Shown piece after piece: positions 58,700 to 60,752 of a stretch of 64,000 nt of DNA. Each line of letters opens with the position of its first letter. Position 1 is the first letter of the stretch. The notes below the pieces were generated by a model. It made no database searches and was not told where the DNA came from. It worked only from the letters and a program-made list of their open reading frames with translations. The stretch comes from Acanthosepion esculentum (Eukaryota > Mollusca > Cephalopoda > Sepiida > Sepiidae). The DNA lies in NCBI GenBank assembly GCA_964036315.1, contig OZ038517.1, forward strand, positions 57,113,156 to 57,177,155, in the 5' to 3' direction. The position numbers were made by a program, and so were the translations under genes.

Positions 58700-60752
58700 T
58701 GAATCACTACAAAAACACTTTTAAACAGTTTTTAAATTTGTTTTTTTTTATTGTTCTTTTTTGTAATTGTTTCGTCTTTTAAAAGATGAAAGGAATAGCA
58801 ACATTCACCGACTGACAAAATAGGAAAATATTGCCAATTAATGTCTTAAATCTTAAGAATTTAATTATTTCTTATAGCTCATAAAATATTTAGGATAACT
58901 AATCACTTTTATATACTTTTGACAGCACATGATAACAGTGTGGCGGGTTTTTTTTACCATTATTTTTAATTTCTTCAATTTTCCTGAGAATTAAATTTGG
59001 CTAGTCATCTTCTAAAGAACAGAAAAATCTGATTACCGTCGACTGACGGTAATCAGATTTTTTCAAGTAAATAACCGAAAAATAAAGCGTTCTTGTGTTA
59101 AAATTGTTAACAATAAATAAAAAACCTTTTCCTTTTTAAAACTTTTTTTTTTTTTAACTAAAAAGCATTTTTAAAATTTAATCAATGTCTAAATTTGCAT
59201 TTTTTTAATTTTAAAATTTCATTTTTGCTTTCAATTATGAATTTAAATAACCTAAAATATAATTTTTTTTAAAAATGTAACACCTGCTGCATAAAGTTAT
59301 TTTAACTCTTAAATTAACTGTATTTGCAACTGAATGTATTGTAACAAAAAGAAAAAAAAAGTCGCAAGTATTCAAATAAAAACATTTTATCACTTATGGA
59401 AATTTTTTTTTTAATTAAATTAAAAATATGTCACAAAAAATGTCTGAATAGGAAGAATTGGTGTTCGTTCACGTTGTGGTGAATTTATCAAGTGATATTT
59501 AACTTACTTAATAATACTACAAAAACAAAAAACAAAAAAAAAGAAAGAAAGAAAAAGTAAAATCGACTTTTTTCGGATAAAATTACCTGATCTGTTTCGA
59601 AATGAATTTAAAACTTAAAATGAAATTGTGACACACTACACAGCTAAAGTAAAAATTGTAATAAATATATTTTAATAATTCTCTATAAACTTATTTTAAA
59701 ACTTTATCTACATTTCTTTTTTTTAGCTTAAAATAACGAAATTTCTCATTCATTTGGTGGGAGGTATTTGTATAAGTAACTAAAAGATTAAAATAATGAA
59801 ATTTAACTTTACGGTGATAAACATTATTTATTTCTCCAACCATGAATAAAATAAATTAAGAATTGCAACGAAACCTAAACAAGAAAATTATGACCTTCAT
59901 TGATTTTTCCCCTCCTTTCTCTTTATTACTTTCCGGGTTTTGAAATCCGACAACTTAAATTTGAAAGACTGTCAGTTAAAAAATGTAATAAATTAATTAT
60001 ACTCCACGACACTGGAAGCATTAAATAACAATAATGAATATTATATTTTCAAATGAAAATTCAACCCTCTTTAATTATTCGCCTGGGTTCCTGAAAAAGG
60101 GGAGGACCATTTTTAAAAAGCGGAAATGGTTTGGAAATGGCCGTTCACTCTGGTTCGAGTACCAAATTATCAAGGACAATAAATAGTCATGTATTTCCCA
60201 AATTGCAAAACAATTCCTTAGATTTAACACGGAAGAATCGAAGAACACTAAACACGAACTTAAAACTGGATTATTCCAATGAAAAACTTTCTAGAACACT
60301 ATGACCTAACAAACCTTGAACACGTTTTTCCGTAATCTGTAACCCACCAATACATAATTTGGAAGTGGTCGTTCAAGTCTGGATTACAATACCAAGAAAA
60401 ATATTCAAATTTCTTATAAAAAAATAAAACCAATTCACAAAGACAACGATGTTTATCGAAGAGATATCGAAGAAATAAATGCATGCACTTACACAAGAAA
60501 TATTATATTGAACTTTTTAAAACAAAAAAAAGTCCTAACGAACCTTGAACACTTTTTCTTGCGTAGCGTAATCCACCATAATATTGTCATTATTGCAATA
60601 TATTTGGCTATATTACTTACTATCTTCTTATTTAATTCCGCTTCCAGATCTTGATATTGATTATTCCAGACAAGCCAGTGTAAGGGGTAGTCCTTGGCAG
60701 CATCGCTAGTAGTATAATTTCTTGGTTTAGATGCTGTTTTCACAGTAGACAT
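1037..60752 (-). CDS. ANKRD13: ANKRD13 family protein (A/B/D-like), 10 exons, C-terminus beyond the window
   Basis: Spliced minus-strand gene; joined exons give 425 codons plus 1 nt without a stop. Seen in order: ankyrin repeats (residues ~22-110, with [29 protein letters not shown] and [13 protein letters not shown]), then the GPCR-chaperone-type domain (from ~130: [122 protein letters not shown]). In vertebrates ANKRD13A/B/D bind Lys63-linked ubiquitin on internalising receptors at plasma membrane and endosomes through C-terminal UIMs; ANKRD13C lacks UIMs and is an ER chaperone. The [10 protein letters not shown] repeat and the domain sequence resemble A/B/D more than C. The last ~150 residues are off the left edge, so UIM presence cannot be confirmed. 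All introns are GT-AG with matching phases. This is the only confident host gene here. Confidence 0.95.
1640..2060 (-). pseudogene. piggyBac-type transposase fragment (N-terminal part)
   Basis: Minus strand. One frame near 2050-1840 is acidic ([18 protein letters not shown], then [16 protein letters not shown]), as in the N-terminus of piggyBac-like transposases. A second frame near 1770-1655 reads [20 protein letters not shown] then FDIIF, resembling the conserved entry to the piggyBac catalytic domain (LP....P..YF..FF). The two parts are in different frames with stops between them, and no DDD core follows. It sits in ANKRD13 intron 9, in sense orientation. Confidence 0.55.
2317..2348. repeat. 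poly-A tract (32 nt)
   Basis: Uninterrupted run of A in intron 9. No retroelement body recognised directly upstream. Confidence 0.95.
2719..2877 (-). CDS. ANKRD13: ANKRD13 exon 9 (residues 279-331)
   Basis: Acceptor ...tttaag, donor gtaaat (after GGC). Encodes [20 protein letters not shown] then [20 protein letters not shown] and [13 protein letters not shown]. Family equivalent: VYTVNNVNVITRIRTEHLTEEEK...PLESLLG. Phase 0 at both ends. The 7.2-kb intron between exons 8 and 9 contains the inverted-repeat Penelope-like element and a dead hAT. Confidence 0.94.
3132..3170. repeat. (TA)n followed by (GA)n microsatellite
   Basis: About ten TA units then gatagagagagagag. The same TA-GATA-GAGA transition occurs at 6257-6306 beside a hairpin, suggesting a shared mobile or microsatellite-linked unit. 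Confidence 0.85.
3644..3736. repeat. (TG)n microsatellite, ~46 units
   Basis: 93 nt of perfect TG repeat. The apparent Cys-Val reading frames through it are artefacts of the repeat. Confidence 0.98.
3876..3904. repeat. (AT)n microsatellite at the left flank of the PLE inverted repeat
   Basis: Perfect AT repeat about 33 bp outside the left arm of the inverted repeat; a second AT run (6257-6289) starts at the right arm end. Confidence 0.9.
3937..4783 (-). repeat. Left arm of PLE inverted repeat (847 bp)
   Basis: Reverse complement of 5412-6258. Substitutions noted: near 3973 (ATATATGAG versus ATATGTGAG), near 4201 (GGGCGGCAA versus GGGCAGCAA) and near 4498 (CTGAGGCG versus CCGAGGCG). Contains the endonuclease coding end, 3' UTR and a hammerhead-like motif near 4020-4064. 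Confidence 0.95.
4383..5420 (-). pseudogene. Penelope-like reverse transcriptase / GIY-YIG endonuclease, 5'-truncated
   Basis: Minus-strand open frame of 345 codons. RT domain from the N-terminal end: [18 protein letters not shown] (RT motif 4/B) and [11 protein letters not shown] (motif 5/C with catalytic YIDD, ~5255-5220), followed by a thumb-like region ([33 protein letters not shown]). Then a linker and a C-terminal endonuclease with [20 protein letters not shown] and [14 protein letters not shown] (GIY-YIG-like core: SYVGETGR, catalytic Arg in the SRISEH helix). Stop TAG at 4385-4383. The frame is intact from the truncation point, which is unusual for this window, but the N-terminal RT motifs are absent, so it cannot be an active full-length enzyme. 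The first residues (MCLLCT) fall in the right arm and are not part of the original protein. Confidence 0.88.
5412..5812 (+). pseudogene. Second, inverted copy of the PLE endonuclease C-terminus
   Basis: Plus-strand copy of the last ~132 residues of the neighbouring RT-endonuclease: [20 protein letters not shown] through [20 protein letters not shown] to SLRQI and stop. One amino-acid difference from the minus-strand copy was seen (LGNL instead of LSNL). It lacks any RT domain: the copy begins abruptly where the inverted arm begins. Confidence 0.9.
6131..6175 (+). ncRNA. Degenerate hammerhead-like motif in PLE right arm (mirror copy at 4020-4064)
   Basis: Contains CCGAAGAAGGTC, a 5-nt loop, GACCGAAACGTC. 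GGTC/GACC forms a 4-bp stem II; GAAAC-GTC fits the 3' part of a hammerhead core; CCGAAGA corresponds to CUGANGA with one mismatch (U4 to C). No convincing stem I was found. Hammerhead motifs are known in Penelope-like elements, so this is probably a decayed or variant one. Confidence 0.4.
6257..6289. repeat. (AT)n microsatellite at the right flank of the PLE
   Basis: Perfect AT repeat followed by GATAGAGAGAG and then a hairpin (6303-6372). Confidence 0.9.
6303..6372. repeat. Perfect 28-bp inverted repeat (hairpin)
   Basis: Arms 6303-6330 and 6345-6372 (contain GCGTGTGTAAATATAAAAG) are exact reverse complements with a 14-nt loop. Probably a very short foldback or MITE-like element beside the TA/GA microsatellite; not a terminator, as no gene ends here. 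Confidence 0.85.
7091..7121. repeat. poly-A tract (31 nt)
   Basis: Uninterrupted A-run in intron 8. Confidence 0.95.
7449..8660 (+). pseudogene. hAT-family transposase remnant (CGGBP1/ZBED-like type)
   Basis: Plus strand, several frames broken by stops. In order: [20 protein letters not shown] then [15 protein letters not shown] (BED-finger-adjacent region of this hAT group), [11 protein letters not shown] (variant of the IIxDETTD catalytic-region motif), IAFVTDSAA (VSDSAxYM-like), [15 protein letters not shown] (C...CAHxLNLV motif), and C-terminal [20 protein letters not shown] and [18 protein letters not shown] traces near 8590. The order matches a hAT transposase from the finger region to near the dimerisation end. 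Dead copy, antisense to ANKRD13 within intron 8. No terminal inverted repeats or 8-bp duplication could be fixed. Confidence 0.75.
8661..10095. other. Intron 8 remainder, no gene seen
   Basis: AT-rich intronic DNA. An open plus-strand frame at 9158-9538 has no recognisable motif and no codon-like pattern. A GA-rich stretch (gagggagagagagg near 10034) lies before exon 8. Confidence 0.6.
10096..10162 (-). CDS. ANKRD13: ANKRD13 exon 8 (67 nt, residues 256-278)
   Basis: Encodes (R)[19 protein letters not shown] then ESK, matching the family [22 protein letters not shown]. Acceptor ...ttccag, donor gtaagg. One base completes Arg from exon 7; ends on a codon boundary. Confidence 0.95.
10163..10918. 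other. Intron 7, no gene seen
   Basis: AT-rich; contains a short (AAT/ATT)n imperfect repeat near 10268-10293 and a poly-A tract at 10835-10862. No coding similarity recognised. Confidence 0.7.
10919..11102 (-). CDS. ANKRD13: ANKRD13 exon 7 (residues 195-256)
   Basis: Acceptor ...tgctag, donor gtaacc. Encodes [20 protein letters not shown], a variable [19 protein letters not shown] stretch, then [20 protein letters not shown] and ER. The VMEVDHD and RLTSPI..T.IDT..IAFER motifs are diagnostic of ANKRD13 proteins. 184 nt; ends with two bases (AG) of an Arg codon. Confidence 0.95.
11407..11505. repeat. 43-bp-arm palindrome made of two inverted PLE ends
   Basis: Arms 11407-11449 and 11463-11505 (containing TCGGACTATTGTCCTCAT) with a 13-nt centre. 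Each arm matches the sequence just downstream of the hammerhead-like motif at 62910-62955 (AAATATGGCGACAAAGATGA and onward). The right flank (tgtacataatacctcatctc, 11505-11524) also matches, in reverse complement, the left flank of that element (62040-62073). So this is a minimal remnant of the same PLE family with everything between the two ends removed. Confidence 0.8.
11698..11757. repeat. 25-bp inverted repeat (hairpin)
   Basis: Arms 11698-11722 and 11733-11757 (containing CCTAATATAGCCAAA) pair with one mismatch around a 10-nt loop; followed by an A-rich tract. MITE-like foldback. Confidence 0.8.
12180..12540 (-). other. Unidentified coding-like fragment
   Basis: Less AT-rich island. On the minus strand from about 12520 it reads [40 protein letters not shown] and [16 protein letters not shown] before a stop at ~12357. 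Composition looks coding-derived but I do not recognise the family. It abuts the LINE fragment that starts near 12541 on the other strand, so it may be a mobile-element piece. Confidence 0.35.
12541..13460 (+). pseudogene. Non-LTR retrotransposon (Jockey-like LINE) RT fragment and 3' end
   Basis: Plus strand. [20 protein letters not shown] then [20 protein letters not shown] and EPSDPSNY correspond to the N-terminal part of the non-LTR RT domain (IPA.VLK.CAP...CFP..WK.S.V.P..K...); then [38 protein letters not shown], a broken [14 protein letters not shown] region and FLIFINDLF. It is frameshifted and the catalytic YADD is lost. The tail (cagtaaccccttgcaacc ... attaaaaaaaatg, to ~13450) recurs near 44080-44140, marking the LINE 3' end. 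Confidence 0.75.
14296..15060 (-). pseudogene. Decayed mobile-element ORF of unknown family (coiled coil near C-terminus)
   Basis: Minus strand. From upstream: [20 protein letters not shown] and [20 protein letters not shown] (~15000-14880), [20 protein letters not shown] (~14680-14620), then, after frame breaks, [40 protein letters not shown] and a heptad-like [20 protein letters not shown] ending at 14296. The pattern [10 protein letters not shown]......KSN resembles uncharacterised multi-copy invertebrate proteins that I believe are transposon-encoded; I cannot name the superfamily. Confidence 0.45.
15410..15590 (+). mobile_element. PLE endonuclease-region fragment
   Basis: Plus strand; [20 protein letters not shown] then KT and [13 protein letters not shown] parallel the segment after the GIY-YIG core seen at 16070-16200 and 62410-62540 (consensus HPLWDEVEIID...KIRKLKE...ML...[13 protein letters not shown]). 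Stops present; a dead fragment ahead of a second copy. Confidence 0.6.
15690..16260 (+). mobile_element. PLE fragment: linker plus GIY-YIG endonuclease region (decayed)
   Basis: Plus strand. The frame near 15790-15915 reads [20 protein letters not shown] then [20 protein letters not shown], a linker between RT and endonuclease. In another frame [20 protein letters not shown] then HCKAVT (GIY-YIG core with catalytic-type Arg and Glu-His), then [20 protein letters not shown] and [11 protein letters not shown]. Several stops and frame changes; dead. Followed by 3' UTR shared with the copy at 62.7 kb (AAAATTCATACAC.GATGTCC) and a tRNA-like segment. Confidence 0.75.
16307..16360 (+). repeat. tRNA-like (A-box-like) segment in PLE tail
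   Basis: acatggcccagtggtagggg resembles a tRNA D-arm / Pol III A box. It lies after the PLE 3' UTR and is preceded by GTCCTCAAGGACA, as in the copy at 62700. No clear B box. Confidence 0.4.
16486..16575 (-). CDS. ANKRD13: ANKRD13 exon 6 (residues 165-195)
   Basis: Acceptor ...ttgcag, donor gtaagt. Translates to [20 protein letters not shown] then SRSYIFKGR, corresponding to [26 protein letters not shown] of vertebrate ANKRD13A in the GPCR-chaperone-type domain. 90 nt, with one base at the end (A) shared with the Ser codon of exon 7. Confidence 0.94.
16576..17769. other. Intron 5, no gene seen
   Basis: AT-rich intronic DNA with small A- and T-runs. No coding or repeat similarity recognised. 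Confidence 0.7.
17770..17823 (-). CDS. ANKRD13: ANKRD13 exon 5 (54 nt, residues 147-165)
   Basis: Encodes (V)[17 protein letters not shown](G), matching the family motif VPLVSRICPNDVCRIWKSG. The acceptor lies directly after a long A-run on the plus strand, i.e. a pure poly-T tract on the coding strand just upstream of ccag. Donor gtaatt is weaker than those of the other introns. Both ends are in phase with exons 4 and 6. Confidence 0.94.
18861..19583. mobile_element. 723-bp element with 17-bp terminal inverted repeats
   Basis: Left end TGCTGAAAAGTTCTCAG, right end reverse complement with one mismatch (TTGAGAACTTTTCAGCA). The interior has no intact ORF; it contains a CA microsatellite (~19474-19498) and AT-rich DNA. 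Shorter relatives at 40812-40911 and 57500-57597 share the ends and the adjacent ctcagcc.gacccac motif, so this looks like a non-autonomous DNA transposon family. Target duplications were not resolved. Confidence 0.6.
19656..19701 (-). CDS. ANKRD13: ANKRD13 exon 4 (46-nt micro-exon, residues 132-147)
   Basis: Very short exon encoding [15 protein letters not shown], one of the most conserved stretches of the family (vertebrate [15 protein letters not shown]). Acceptor ...ttttag, donor gtaagt; one base (G) carries over to form Val with exon 5. Too short for automatic ORF calling; identified by sequence and by exact phase agreement with both neighbours. Confidence 0.95.
19760..20260 (+). mobile_element. 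PLE fragment with tRNA-like tail (strongly decayed)
   Basis: Plus strand. catcaggacaatatttaaga (YNIRTIFK of the PLE linker) near 19764, then an endonuclease-region trace around 19860-19990 (GACATCTGAAGGAATCAGTA, cf. KIRKLKESTHML), a 3' UTR trace, and near 20196-20250 GGCAATAGCATGGTGCAGAG ... ACAGGTCATTTCATGTCCCA, a tRNA-like end. Alignable only in pieces; the order matches the better copies at 15.7-16.35 kb and 62.3-62.8 kb. Confidence 0.5.
20505..22333 (+). pseudogene. hAT transposase remnant (GTF2IRD2/ZBED-like type)
   Basis: Plus strand, multiple frames. The N-terminal BED-type finger trace (KYG...[25 protein letters not shown]) is spread over frames near 20590-20705. Then [57 protein letters not shown] (catalytic FSxxxDxSTD motif), and the C-terminal hATC region [20 protein letters not shown] then [20 protein letters not shown] (S...E..FS.MN.IK...RN.L......). 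Interrupted by stops and a poly-A at 21681-21706. Dead copy, antisense to ANKRD13 in intron 3; likely nearly full length before decay. Confidence 0.78.
22430..22500 (+). repeat. tRNA-like SINE head
   Basis: ctggcctagtggattaaaat (A-box-like) followed by GTAATTGTAAGTTAATACAC in the B-box position (degenerate). Same head sequence as at 484. No body recognised. Confidence 0.4.
23120..23655 (+). pseudogene. Tc1/mariner-type transposase remnant
   Basis: Plus strand. [20 protein letters not shown] then [20 protein letters not shown] and [23 protein letters not shown].....K.....F resembles the second catalytic-Asp region of Tc1 transposases (LFQQDNAPxHxA...). Further on, LDISPIG corresponds to SPDLNPIE. 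Frames are broken by stops before and after. No terminal repeats fixed. Confidence 0.65.
23748..23872 (-). CDS. ANKRD13: ANKRD13 exon 3 (residues 90-131)
   Basis: Acceptor ...ttttag, donor gtaagt. Encodes (V)[19 protein letters not shown] then [20 protein letters not shown], finishing the ankyrin region and entering the helical linker (family pattern VLHEAVSTGDPEMV...PELLQKI). 125 nt, starting with two bases of a Val codon and ending on a codon boundary (Glu131). Confidence 0.95.
23873..25667. other. Intron 2, no gene seen
   Basis: AT-rich intronic DNA. The open frame at 24333-24650 (plus) is low-complexity Lys/Arg-rich and shows no family resemblance. No TE body recognised. Confidence 0.65.
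25668..25803 (-). CDS. ANKRD13: ANKRD13 exon 2 (residues 45-90, ankyrin repeat)
   Basis: Acceptor ...tttcag, donor gtaagg. Translates to [18 protein letters not shown]... through [17 protein letters not shown], a textbook ankyrin repeat with the TALHLA helix and [10 protein letters not shown] second helix; nearly identical in pattern to vertebrate ANKRD13A. Length 136 nt, starts in phase 0 and leaves one base (G) that completes Val with exon 3. Confidence 0.95.
25804..30050. other. Start of intron 1: no gene seen; a pyrimidine-rich stretch
   Basis: From 26950 to 28400 the plus strand is distinctly C/T-rich compared with its surroundings, and begins with AACTTCAGCCTGACCCACTT, related to the ends of the inverted-repeat element family at 18861/40812/57500. 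This could be one larger, old element of that family, but no right end was found. Nothing coding recognised. Confidence 0.45.
30440..30880 (+). repeat. Two degenerate copies of a ~45-bp unit
   Basis: CTCAGTCACCAGATTGCCAA then TACCAAGATATTTTGGCCAA at 30458-30495 recurs as CTCAGTCACCAGTGCCAAGA then TATTTTGACCAATTAAAAGT at 30827-30866. Spacing about 370 bp; origin unknown. Confidence 0.6.
31690..31960 (+). pseudogene. LINE endonuclease-region fragment (Jockey-like)
   Basis: Plus strand. [20 protein letters not shown] then [16 protein letters not shown] matches the AP endonuclease region of Jockey-type LINEs (DF...YGLTQIVDEPTRVPD..GH..NLLDLFLT). It probably belongs to the same old insertion as 33270-34740, now split by a younger LINE on the other strand (32088-32625). 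Confidence 0.6.
32088..32625 (-). mobile_element. 5'-truncated LINE insertion with poly-A tail (C-terminal RT region)
   Basis: Minus strand, clearly less AT-rich than its surroundings. The frame is open from the truncation (~32620) to a stop near 32305: [60 protein letters not shown] then [46 protein letters not shown] is the typical C-terminal end of a non-LTR RT protein. A poly-T run at 32088-32108 on the plus strand is its poly-A tail. The uninterrupted frame and base composition suggest a recent insertion. Target duplication not resolved. Confidence 0.8.
33270..34740 (+). pseudogene. LINE endonuclease-end/RT remnant (Jockey-like)
   Basis: Plus strand, many frameshifts. TSDHLLVVK (endonuclease SDH motif region, ~33310), [24 protein letters not shown]...QPWFT region, [20 protein letters not shown] (RT entry), [18 protein letters not shown], then [20 protein letters not shown] and TVYG near 34310-34375. 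The catalytic Y of YADD is changed to D (DADD), so the RT is dead even without the frameshifts. Same broad type as the element at 12541. Confidence 0.75.
34741..36080. other. Intron 1 stretch, no gene seen
   Basis: AT-rich; contains a short CA run near 35103-35115 and a somewhat GC-richer island (35115-35260) of unknown nature. No coding similarity. Confidence 0.55.
36100..36310 (+). repeat. RTE-like LINE/SINE 3' tail
   Basis: Plus strand; AACCCGGGGGTAGCGGAGTT ... GAAATCAGTCGAGAAATGTG ... CATACAGACAGACATCTGTT. The GAAATC.GTCGAG... then CAGACAGACA layout is common at the 3' ends of RTE-type LINEs and their SINEs. Ends in a short TA repeat. Assignment by motif layout only. Confidence 0.45.
37564..37606. 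repeat. (TA)n(TG)n microsatellite
   Basis: Short TA run followed by about 16 TG units. Confidence 0.95.
37610..38992. mobile_element. Dispersed AT-rich inverted-repeat element, copy A
   Basis: Shares a series of blocks in the same order with copy B (41211-42802): CTACTTAATTTTATGAAAAC (37616; a related form in B near 41550), AGCTCTGAACTGTAA, TTTTATGAATA, GGTTCACTTAAAA (38531/42400), GTATAATTGA (38756/42602), GACATGAT (38827/42681). The right end at 38905-38992 (GTCTTTCCTC ... TTTATCAAGT ... CATCATGCTA) matches the inverted right end of copy B. The left end is unclear and may have been lost at the microsatellite. No ORF. Confidence 0.65.
40228..40312 (-). tRNA. Class II tRNA-like gene or pseudogene (Ser/Leu type)
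   Basis: Minus strand, 85 nt. The acceptor (TTCTATG with CAGAGAG) pairs 6 of 7; D-arm TGGCCGAGTTGG; anticodon stem TGTCA/TGACA; long variable arm with CCC-TAG-GGG stem; T-arm GCAGGTTCGAATCCTGC is perfect. Length and variable arm fit tRNA-Ser/Leu. The anticodon loop is CATCTAA: position 33 is A instead of the invariant U, and the implied anticodon TCT is not Ser or Leu. More likely a tRNA pseudogene or SINE head than a working tRNA. Confidence 0.6.
40812..40911. mobile_element. ~100-bp MITE of the TGCTGAAAAG family
   Basis: Left TGCTGAAAAGATCTCTGCCT, right end TTAAGAACTTTCCAGTAG. Shares both ends and the GACCCACATCTCAAAATC block with the other members at 18861 and 57500. Confidence 0.6.
41071..41141. 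repeat. 29-bp inverted repeat (hairpin)
   Basis: Arms 41071-41099 and 41113-41141 (contain GCTCTGTTTATAATAAAC) with one mismatch and a 13-nt centre, followed by a TA repeat. Confidence 0.85.
41211..42802. mobile_element. Dispersed AT-rich inverted-repeat element, copy B (most complete)
   Basis: Left end 41211-41290 (AAGCATGATGAAG ... TTTTATTGTCAAAA ... TATTAAGAGGAAAG) is the imperfect reverse complement of the right end 42735-42802 (CCTTTCCTTTAGACAATAAA ... GGCCATCAAGCTATGA). About 1.6 kb with no ORF and several internal A-runs. Two other partial copies: 37610-38992 and 55893-56800. Looks like a non-autonomous DNA element; superfamily unknown. Confidence 0.65.
42326..42356. repeat. poly-A tract (31 nt)
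   Basis: Internal to inverted-repeat element copy B; copy A has an A-rich tract at the equivalent place (38440-38474). Confidence 0.95.
42869..43300. other. Poly-A run and unrecognised less AT-rich island
   Basis: After a 27-nt A-run (42870-42896), a segment at 42955-43115 is open on the plus strand (INSMHFY.., [14 protein letters not shown] or, in another frame, [20 protein letters not shown]) and more GC-rich than its surroundings. No family recognised; possibly a transposon fragment. Confidence 0.35.
43940..44150 (+). mobile_element. LINE 3'-end fragment (same family as 12541-13460)
   Basis: TCCCAGTAACTCCTTGCG, TTTAGCACTTTGCTTGGGGT then GAAATGATTAAAAAAA matches the end of the 12541 LINE (CTCAGTAACCCCTTGCAACC ... 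GCTTTGCTTGGGATGAAATT). 5'-truncated, ending in an A-run. Confidence 0.65.
44180..44230. repeat. poly-A-rich tract
   Basis: About 32 A then AG-interrupted A-runs. Confidence 0.9.
44917..44956. repeat. 20-bp inverted repeat (hairpin)
   Basis: AAAGCAACATTTTTGGTATA and its near-perfect reverse complement, adjacent with almost no loop (one T slip). Confidence 0.8.
45691..45752 (+). repeat. Direct repeat with poly-A, copy 1
   Basis: TTGTGAAACAAAGTAACAGC then TAAAATTTAGTCT and 29 A. An almost identical copy with its own A-run lies at 46187-46253, exactly 496 bp downstream. Confidence 0.85.
46187..46253 (+). repeat. Direct repeat with poly-A, copy 2
   Basis: TTGTGAAACAAAGTAACATG then TAAAATTTAGTCT and 34 A; two to three differences from copy 1. 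Confidence 0.85.
46600..47475 (+). pseudogene. LINE RT C-terminal region with terminal C2H2 zinc finger
   Basis: Plus strand. From ~46621: [80 protein letters not shown], ending [15 protein letters not shown] at a stop/frameshift. This is the post-catalytic segment of a non-LTR RT protein (YLGS..., TLLYGSE.W, RW.GH). It resumes in other frames ([31 protein letters not shown]). At 47382-47474 [20 protein letters not shown] then HKHKN and a stop is a clean C2H2 finger (C-x2-C-x12-H-x4-H). The catalytic RT core is missing, so this is a 5'-truncated, frameshifted copy. Confidence 0.8.
47476..49780. other. Intron 1 stretch, no gene seen
   Basis: AT-rich. Contains a degenerate tRNA-like B box at ~47667 (GCAAGTTCAAATCCTGCAGA), a possible minus-strand tRNA-like segment near 47830-47890, and a 28-nt poly-T (48693-48720). 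No coding similarity. Confidence 0.55.
49811..50200. mobile_element. Decayed PLE end pair with hammerhead-like motifs
   Basis: Minus strand 49848-49817: CTGATGAAGGC ... GGCTGAAA; plus strand 50163-50194: CTGATGAAGGCC ... GGTTGAAA. The two motifs are exact mirror images in position (coordinates sum to 100011 at both the CTGATGA and GAAA ends). Upstream of the plus copy, AAATAACGGGTTCAGTTT matches the segment before the hammerhead-like motif at 62910. A tRNA-like CTGGCCCAGAGATTGAACTC lies between (~50001). Stem II pairing is partly lost, mostly by C-to-T type changes. Confidence 0.55.
50201..53520. other. Intron 1 stretch, no gene seen
   Basis: AT-rich with microsatellites: (TG)n(TA)n at 50622-50668, (CA)n at ~52187-52215, A-rich blocks at 52051-52086 and 52873-52924. 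No coding similarity. Confidence 0.6.
53523..53583. repeat. (AT)n microsatellite (61 nt)
   Basis: Perfect dinucleotide repeat; followed by a possible RTE-like 3' tail (AATTTTATCAAAATCAGAGA near 53800). Confidence 0.95.
53590..55880. other. Intron 1 stretch, no gene seen
   Basis: AT-rich; a 26-nt poly-A at 54933-54958 and a weak TIR-family remnant near 55548 (CACTGAAAAGTTCTTGGGTC). No coding similarity. Confidence 0.55.
55893..56800. mobile_element. Dispersed AT-rich inverted-repeat element, copy C (truncated)
   Basis: Left end AACTGCCCAAAGTTTTATTG then TCAAAATTATTATGAGGAAA matches copy B's left end; shared blocks CTACTTAATTTTATGAAA (56225), TCTGCTCTGAATTATAA (56348) and TTTTATGAATAAGAGATTAT (56418) follow in order. 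No right end found. Confidence 0.6.
56870..57105. repeat. Less AT-rich island between two TA microsatellites
   Basis: Bounded by (TA)n at 56838-56862 and at 57106-57134. Contains CTGGATACCGACCACAGCTA and ACTCGACTCAAATTCAAACT; open on the minus strand but without a recognised protein. Layout suggests a short element inserted in a TA microsatellite. Confidence 0.45.
57106..57187. repeat. (TA)n(TG)n(AGTG/GA)n microsatellite
   Basis: Compound repeat: TA run, ~16 TG units, GAGTGAGTGAGAGAGAGA. Confidence 0.95.
57500..57597. mobile_element. ~98-bp MITE of the TGCTGAAAAG family
   Basis: TAGCGAATAGTTCTCAGCCC then AACCCACCTCCCAAAATTTC; right end TAAGAACTTTTCAATACC. Third member of the family (18861, 40812). 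Confidence 0.55.
57610..60120. other. Intron 1 stretch, no gene seen
   Basis: AT-rich; a GC-richer piece at 58075-58200 with GGTACGAATCCAACTTCTC (B-box-like) may be an old SINE; poly-A at 58666-58695. No coding similarity. Confidence 0.55.
59023..59062. repeat. Perfect 18-bp inverted repeat (hairpin)
   Basis: AAAAATCTGATTACCGTC, 4-nt loop, exact reverse complement. Isolated in intron 1; MITE-like or chance. Confidence 0.85.
60135..60590. repeat. Degenerate ~225-230-bp tandem duplication beside exon 1
   Basis: CCTAACAAACCTTGAACACG (60305) recurs as CCTAACGAACCTTGAACACT (60534), and GGAAATGGCCGTTCACTCTG (60136) recurs as GGAAGTGGTCGTTCAAGTCT (60360). Period about 224-230 bp. The 3' copy lies within 30 bp of the exon 1 donor, so intron 1 sequence near the exon was duplicated. 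Confidence 0.65.
60621..60752 (-). CDS. ANKRD13: ANKRD13 exon 1 (start codon, residues 1-44)
   Basis: First coding exon. ATG at 60752-60750; the peptide starts [13 protein letters not shown] and contains [20 protein letters not shown], the start of the first ankyrin unit, matching the family's PLHLLVWKNDYRQLE-type opening. The exon ends on a complete codon (ATA, Ile44) followed by a gtaagt donor. The start is chosen because the reading begins shortly before the conserved PLH motif, as in animal homologues, whose N-terminal leader is also short and poorly conserved. The next exon is about 34.8 kb away. Confidence 0.93.

Noticed and set aside
59023..59062. Rho-independent terminator-like hairpin followed by T-run
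   Set aside because: Bacterial terminators are not expected in an animal intron; the structure is symmetrical and AT-flanked.
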